Program-made: the position numbers and the translations under genes
Notes under the pieces: model-generated
Told to the model about the DNA's origin: nothing
The model's database searches: none
The model's input: the letters and a program-made list of their open reading frames with translations, nothing else
Assembly: GCA_004802705.1 (NCBI GenBank)
Contig: SGPL01000723.1
Coordinates: forward strand, 1 to 13,986
Direction: 5' to 3'
Length of the DNA stretch: 13,986 nucleotides
From: Bondarzewia mesenterica
Lineage: Eukaryota; Basidiomycota; Agaricomycetes; Russulales; Bondarzewiaceae
Shown: positions 9,534 through 13,986 of the stretch, piece after piece
How the letters are laid out: the number at the start of each line of letters is the position of its first letter
Position numbering within the stretch: position 1 is the first letter of the stretch

Positions 9534-9913
9534 GACGGTGGTTGAACGTTGAACGTTGACGTACGTTCGCAAACGCGGCATGGACAGAGTCTGAACCGAA
9601 TCCGAACGGTCAAGACAATATGAAATTACGTAATGAAGTAGGTCCACAATTTCTGTGGGTCTTTTCGGTTGGTATTATATGGTACCGATCTGGATAGTAG
9701 ACTCGCATGTTACCAATAGTACACTGTTATTGCGATCTGGCATGTATTGGGCTACGCAAAGGAACAGTATTATACAACAAATGGCACCGGTGGGACTTGC
9801 ACGAAGTAGAGCCTACTAGTACGAGCATGCCTCGAAGTAAGAAAAACAGATGACGGCCTCACTATATATATACTCAAATGACAACGTCACACTTCTCCCA
9901 ATCAATCCGATGC
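9534..9913. promoter_or_regulatory. SWC5 upstream region with inverted CCAAT motif
   Basis: This 380-bp gap separates the start of SWC5 from the stop of the next minus-strand gene. A CCAAT pentamer (9713-9717, plus strand) lies about 180 bp upstream of the SWC5 start, a usual distance for the fungal CCAAT-binding complex. Just before the ATG the heptamer GTTGAAC occurs twice in tandem plus a partial copy (9541-9559). A TA-rich run (about 9862-9872) is more likely part of the upstream gene's 3' region. All regulatory roles are inferred. Confidence 0.3.
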
Positions 9914-12470
9914 TTAAGCGACCTGCAAACGGAACAAAGAGTACAGCAAAAGAGGCCCCTCACATTGAGGGCAACGCGAAGTCTTAATCACCTCATTCGC
10001 GATGCAACTGCAGCCGAGACGACACCGATTTAGAGATATCCATGATGCGGAAGAAATTAGAGGGAATTACCTACGACAGAATATATGTCCACACATTGTT
10101 GCTGTTGCATCGCGGCAAGGATCGCGACGACACAGCCTGCAAAACACATACGAGGCAACTTTCGTCCGATCATCAGAATGCTGTCCCTTCAAGAAGGACT
10201 TGCTTTGCGGAACAGCGTTTCCGACCGTCGAGCGGGGCGAACTGAAGAAACGATCAACGGGAGGCACAGTCACTGGAGGTGGGACAGGATTTGGCCGGCC
10301 GATCTCCAATCCCAATGAGGCACGCAAATCCGAGCCAGCATCAAGCGACGCAGTACCTTATTAAAAAATAAAGTTCAACGATTATGTGGTTGTACTTCAA
10401 AGAAACGAGTACCTGGGTTGATAATCCTGTCAAGAATTGGGAAAATAGAATGTTCAACTACTGGCGACTGTAATGGATATTTGACCGGAGGACTAAGACA
10501 CGTGAGCAGGTGGCGCATACACTATTCATGAAATGAAAGCTCACATTTTGAAGCGCTCAGCGATTGACTGAGCTACAGGTGATACAGCCGAATAAGCACC
10601 CCGGGGAGTGTCCGGATACGAACGAGGTCTCAACATTGCAAAATTCTCGTCTTGAGCAGAGCGTGCGGCCGACTGGAGGGAATGAGCAGACACACTCGTC
10701 AGGGAGCGGACGAATGAGGGCGCTTGGGGCGCCAATAGAACTTCTAATGATTCCTGAGGCTGTTTCCTGGAGGAATCGTCATTGGCCGCATTGTCAATCG
10801 TCTGGAGTTCCTGTGTCTTGCTGATATCGGGAGGAGAATGTATCGATCTCTGGGAATGACTGCAACGGAAGTTAGCGGGATGGTTCAGTAATTCCTGTCG
10901 GAGGAGACGTACGTTGCCACCGACAAAGCAGGCCGAAGAGAATCCACTGCTTGCAATGCAGGAAGGCTATCCGGCAAGTTGTTCCGTGGAACTGCCTCGG
11001 GCGTTCTTGGTGCAAAAAGTCCTTCCATGAGGTCATTGATTTCCGCACAGCTGTGCGCTGTGGGGGTTGATCGTGGTGATGATTGAGTCTGCGAAGTGCC
11101 CGAGGAAGGACCGGCGGTGTGATGCGAGAATGGTGTCATGGGCGAAGGCAACTGATCCGTGGCTTCTTCTATCTGCAAGAATAATTGTACGGGTTAGGCA
11201 TTATCGCTCGTCGAGATTTGGTCCGTTGAACTTGCCAGTGGCTCATCCTTGATCGAATTTTCGGGACTGGGATTTGGAGGTGATACGGTCTCTAGCGAAG
11301 GTGCAGACGCCGGTGCCGGGAGTATGGGCGACTGCTGACTCGGAACCGTAGCTGCCTGGATAGAAGGTTCGGTCGTGGGTGCGGTTGCTGATGCATATGA
11401 CGAAGTCCCTTCTTTATGTGTGTCCTGACCAGAGTTATCGAGCGACAAACATTCAAACCGTACATCCGAGTCAGCATTCGAAAATATGACTAACCTCTCT
11501 CACCAACTCGGACTTGAGAACAAGTTGGGTAGAGTCTCGCAAAAGGGGGTTAAACACCGCTAACACATGCTAAGTACGTGTTAGTCAGGAAACTCGCGAT
11601 TTAATTGCGAAGAGAAATACTTCGGCCAATGCCCGATCATCCACAAAAGAGATTCGGCATTCGGGACAGGTCGGGTGTCTGAAGGAGTCGCGATAATGTT
11701 CTTCGAGCAAATGATCGGATCCGAACACTTGATCGCAGACTCTGCACCGAAACTCGGGGTGCTGGGTCGCGACGTGCTGCAGCGATTTTCAAGGTAAAAC
11801 ATCTGACGAAAGAGTGTAGGAGCCGACAAACCCACCTGTTGAAATGCTTCCGTGCTAGCGAATCCCAGAGTGGGACACCTTGTGCAGCGTGGGTGATTTT
11901 GTGACATTCGATAGTGACCGATGATGTCTTCTTGATAAACTTTCAAGCCATTGCACAGCGCACAAGTGATAGGGACATGGACAGATTGAACATGCTGGTG
12001 AATGATCACTCGTTAGTATCTAAAAGCATTTGATAAGGCATATCAAGAAACATACACTGCTCAAGGTGGCACTGTTAACGAAACCGAGGTTGCATCGCCC
12101 GCACTTAGGATGTGCTGTGGAATCACGGAAGTGTTGCCGCAATGCAGCCTCTGAGGAATAGCTCCTATTACACATCATGCATGAGTTAGAGCTACTCGAG
12201 GAAGCGGTTGGTTGCGGCTGAGTGGATGGCTTGCTAGTCGCACCATGAACCTTAACCATGTGCTGAGGGCACGGGTAAGACGTAGACCAATATTGATGAT
12301 AGATATAGAACACCAACCATATTTAAAACAGTTTCGCTTCGACACACGGACTTGCATCTGCTACAATAGTAAGACGAGCCCCATGACGAAGATGATACAT
12401 GCTGGTTCAAGACTTGGGCGCTGACATCTTTATGGCCGCAATCGCAGGGAGGGTGAGGGCAAACAGGCAT
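9914..12470 (-). CDS. C2H2 zinc-finger array plus C-terminal C3HC4 RING finger protein
   Basis: Eleven exons: 12318-12470, 12056-12262, 11836-11994, 11621-11776, 11495-11569, 11236-11424, 10913-11172, 10545-10859, 10413-10492, 10071-10356 and 9914-10007 (TAA). Introns are 51-70 nt; all phases agree, giving 657 residues. Seven C2H2-type fingers have ligands at 36/39/52/57, 79/82/95/102, 105/108/121/126, 131/134/147/154, 157/160/174/179, 184/187/200/207 and 210/213/226, the last with Phe231 in place of His. Residues about 230-600 are Ser/Pro/Thr-rich and probably disordered. The RING is C604-x2-C607-x12-C620-x-H622-x2-C625-x2-C628-x10-C639-x2-C642. RING-HC domains usually recruit E2 enzymes, so an E3 ubiquitin ligase whose fingers bind substrate or nucleic acid is the natural inference, not shown. 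The exon 5 donor may instead be GTGAGA, and the exon 6 donor is GC. The ATG at 12470 fits the paralogue's N-terminus; an in-frame ATG at 12521 is the alternative. Confidence 0.82.
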
Positions 12471-13986
12471 AGCCGATTCAAGACGGGTCAACAAATCCAA
12501 GTGGCGAATGGAGGCGTGCATGTATGTATATGTATACCTGAAACTGCACAGTGCAGCACCTTATGCGCGAGGACATACAGCCGAGTACCCACGTCGCATC
12601 GTGTGAACGCGGCACTAGAGAGAAACGCGAGACCCATAGGAGCGTTTGATCCTGATACAATCCAGTTGTCCGTCAGAGGCGCCCTGAAGGGTAATGGATG
12701 ACTGTCGAACAGACTCGGAACATGAAAGTGCCTGGATCTAGATTTGACAGAAAACTCCCCGCATGCCCGCCTGACCCCGTAATAAGGAATGAAACGGAGT
12801 AGGTGACAGATCATAGAGTAAGTGGATCGTATTACATGGGTAATGAGCAAGTAGAAGATGAAAGACGAAGATCGCGCACAATTAGGTGCGTGCTTTGTCC
12901 ACACTGGCATTGGACTTGGATCGGCCTCGGAAAGAGCCGCGAGGTACAGAGAAAACCCGGAACCCATTCTTAGGATTTTTTTTTGGTTTTGAACGATCAT
13001 CAAGCACTCACCAGCGTAGAGCGCAGCTGATAAGCGCACAGCCGTTACATCATGACAAGTACATCACGCAAGAATGATACAGTGGGGAGGAATCAACACT
13101 GAAATCGAGCCCAGAAATGATCAGTCATCTGCCAATCCTTCAGCAGATATTTAGAGAGCAACACTGACAGCGGTACTTGCGCCGCTAAACGAGCTCGTGA
13201 CTACGGAGGACTACGTTACTTGGTCCATTCCGCAATCCCGCTCACAAGGCATCGTGAGAACGGACATGATAGGCTATGAATTCATAATTCGATACTTGGG
13301 AATGCGGCCTTCTTCGGCAATCGAAGGGAAGTCTCCTCGGGGAGACTACCATACCACATTGCATGCCAGCCAGGCCGGTCTCGGGTTAAATCGCACAACA
13401 CTCTGACTGATGACATACCTGGTCAGAAATCTGACATTGTACCGAGTATAGCCGAGCGATGGTGAACTAAGACAGGGTCGAAGCGAGCTTAGCTGCCATT
13501 TAGACTTGTCACGGTGGCCATTTGTTGCAAGACAGTATTTAGGAGGGGGAAAACCATATACCCTGGCATAATGATGATTCAGATTCGAGAACATTTGTCA
13601 GTGAAGGGAGTGAAGGGACGCTATGAATGAAGATTTATTAATAGACGATGAAAGATATGCAGTTTTATCCGACGACTTACCAACGAACTCGTTTAACTTT
13701 TACTAACGAAGCCAGAGAACGTCATAATGTCAGACAGAAAGTTCCCGAGGGTTCACTCTGCCTTGGGGTAACCAAATGCATTCTACTTCTCGACTGACTA
13801 GTACTTACACTTTCCCAAATGACGACCACTGTAAAAGAGGTTGCTCAAGTAATGTAAGGGAAGACGATAGACCGTTTCGGTAATGTCCACATTTCCATGT
13901 CAAAGCTTGCATGAAGTCCGGCCACGATGGTGAATGTCTGCAGATTAAAGCATAGCCTCTGAGAAAAGACGAGTCCCGGCACACCT
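12471..13986. other. Right-end stretch, no gene supported
   Basis: The first 100 or so bases should hold the promoter of the minus-strand C2H2-RING gene; a TA-rich TATACATATACATA-like run sits at about 12522-12537, some 55-65 bp before the start codon. The rest shows open frames without recognisable motifs, a 7-bp hairpin at 13330-13347 and a tandem GTGAAGGGA pair near 13602-13619. A possible minus-strand exon at 13809-13937 is too weak to call. Confidence 0.4.

Noticed and set aside
10541..10580. Minus-strand TAGCTCAGT...GAGCGC stretch that looks like a tRNA D-arm
   Set aside because: No acceptor stem, anticodon arm or T-arm (GGTTC) follows at the right spacing, and it lies in the coding frame of exon 8 of the C2H2-RING gene.
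12488..13039. 183-codon minus-strand open frame just upstream of the C2H2-RING gene
   Set aside because: No motif recognised, and it ends at the promoter side of a confidently modelled gene; probably chance.
13809..13937. Possible minus-strand exon (acceptor CTGCAG, open frame of 42 codons, donor GTAAGT)
   Set aside because: Splice sites look good, but the peptide matches nothing I recognise, and an open run of this length is common by chance. No partner exon found to the left.

Overview
The window looks like nuclear DNA of a filamentous basidiomycete, probably an agaricomycete. The genes are split by many short introns (46-77 nt, mostly GT-AG, several with CTAAC/CTAAT-like branch sites), are closely packed, and encode typical fungal families. 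The single N at 2004 marks it as draft-assembly sequence.

Layout, left to right. (1) Positions 1-2630, minus strand: a membrane-anchored GH5 exo-beta-1,3-glucanase gene whose last exons lie off the left edge. Its splice structure is clear, but it carries two in-frame stops and one frameshift, so I call it a pseudogene. (2) 2631-4990: no supported gene. (3) 4991-5147, plus strand: a signal-peptide exon of a secreted protein, possibly neutral ceramidase, with no recognisable continuation. (4) 5148-7096: no supported gene. (5) 7097-8374, plus strand: a decayed multi-finger C2H2 zinc-finger gene. (6) 8611-9533, minus strand: an intact four-exon SWC5 (BCNT/CFDP1 family) gene, a subunit of the SWR1 chromatin remodeller. 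(7) 9914-12470, minus strand: an intact eleven-exon gene for a 657-residue protein with seven N-terminal C2H2-type fingers, a long Ser/Pro-rich linker and a C-terminal C3HC4 RING finger. (8) 12471-13986: no supported gene.

The main observation is shared by the two zinc-finger genes, which lie in opposite orientation on either side of SWC5. Their introns fall in phase 0 directly before the first zinc-binding His of every second finger. Each exon of about 150-160 bases therefore holds the H-x4-H end of one finger, one complete finger, and the C-x2-C start of the next. Such 0-0 exons can be duplicated or lost without shifting the frame. The decayed copy shows what looks like an exon duplication and a partial exon loss, plus lost zinc ligands, while the other copy is intact and ends in a RING finger.

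All gene models here were built by reading splice sites and reading frames by eye. No database search was run. Family names rest on recognised motifs.
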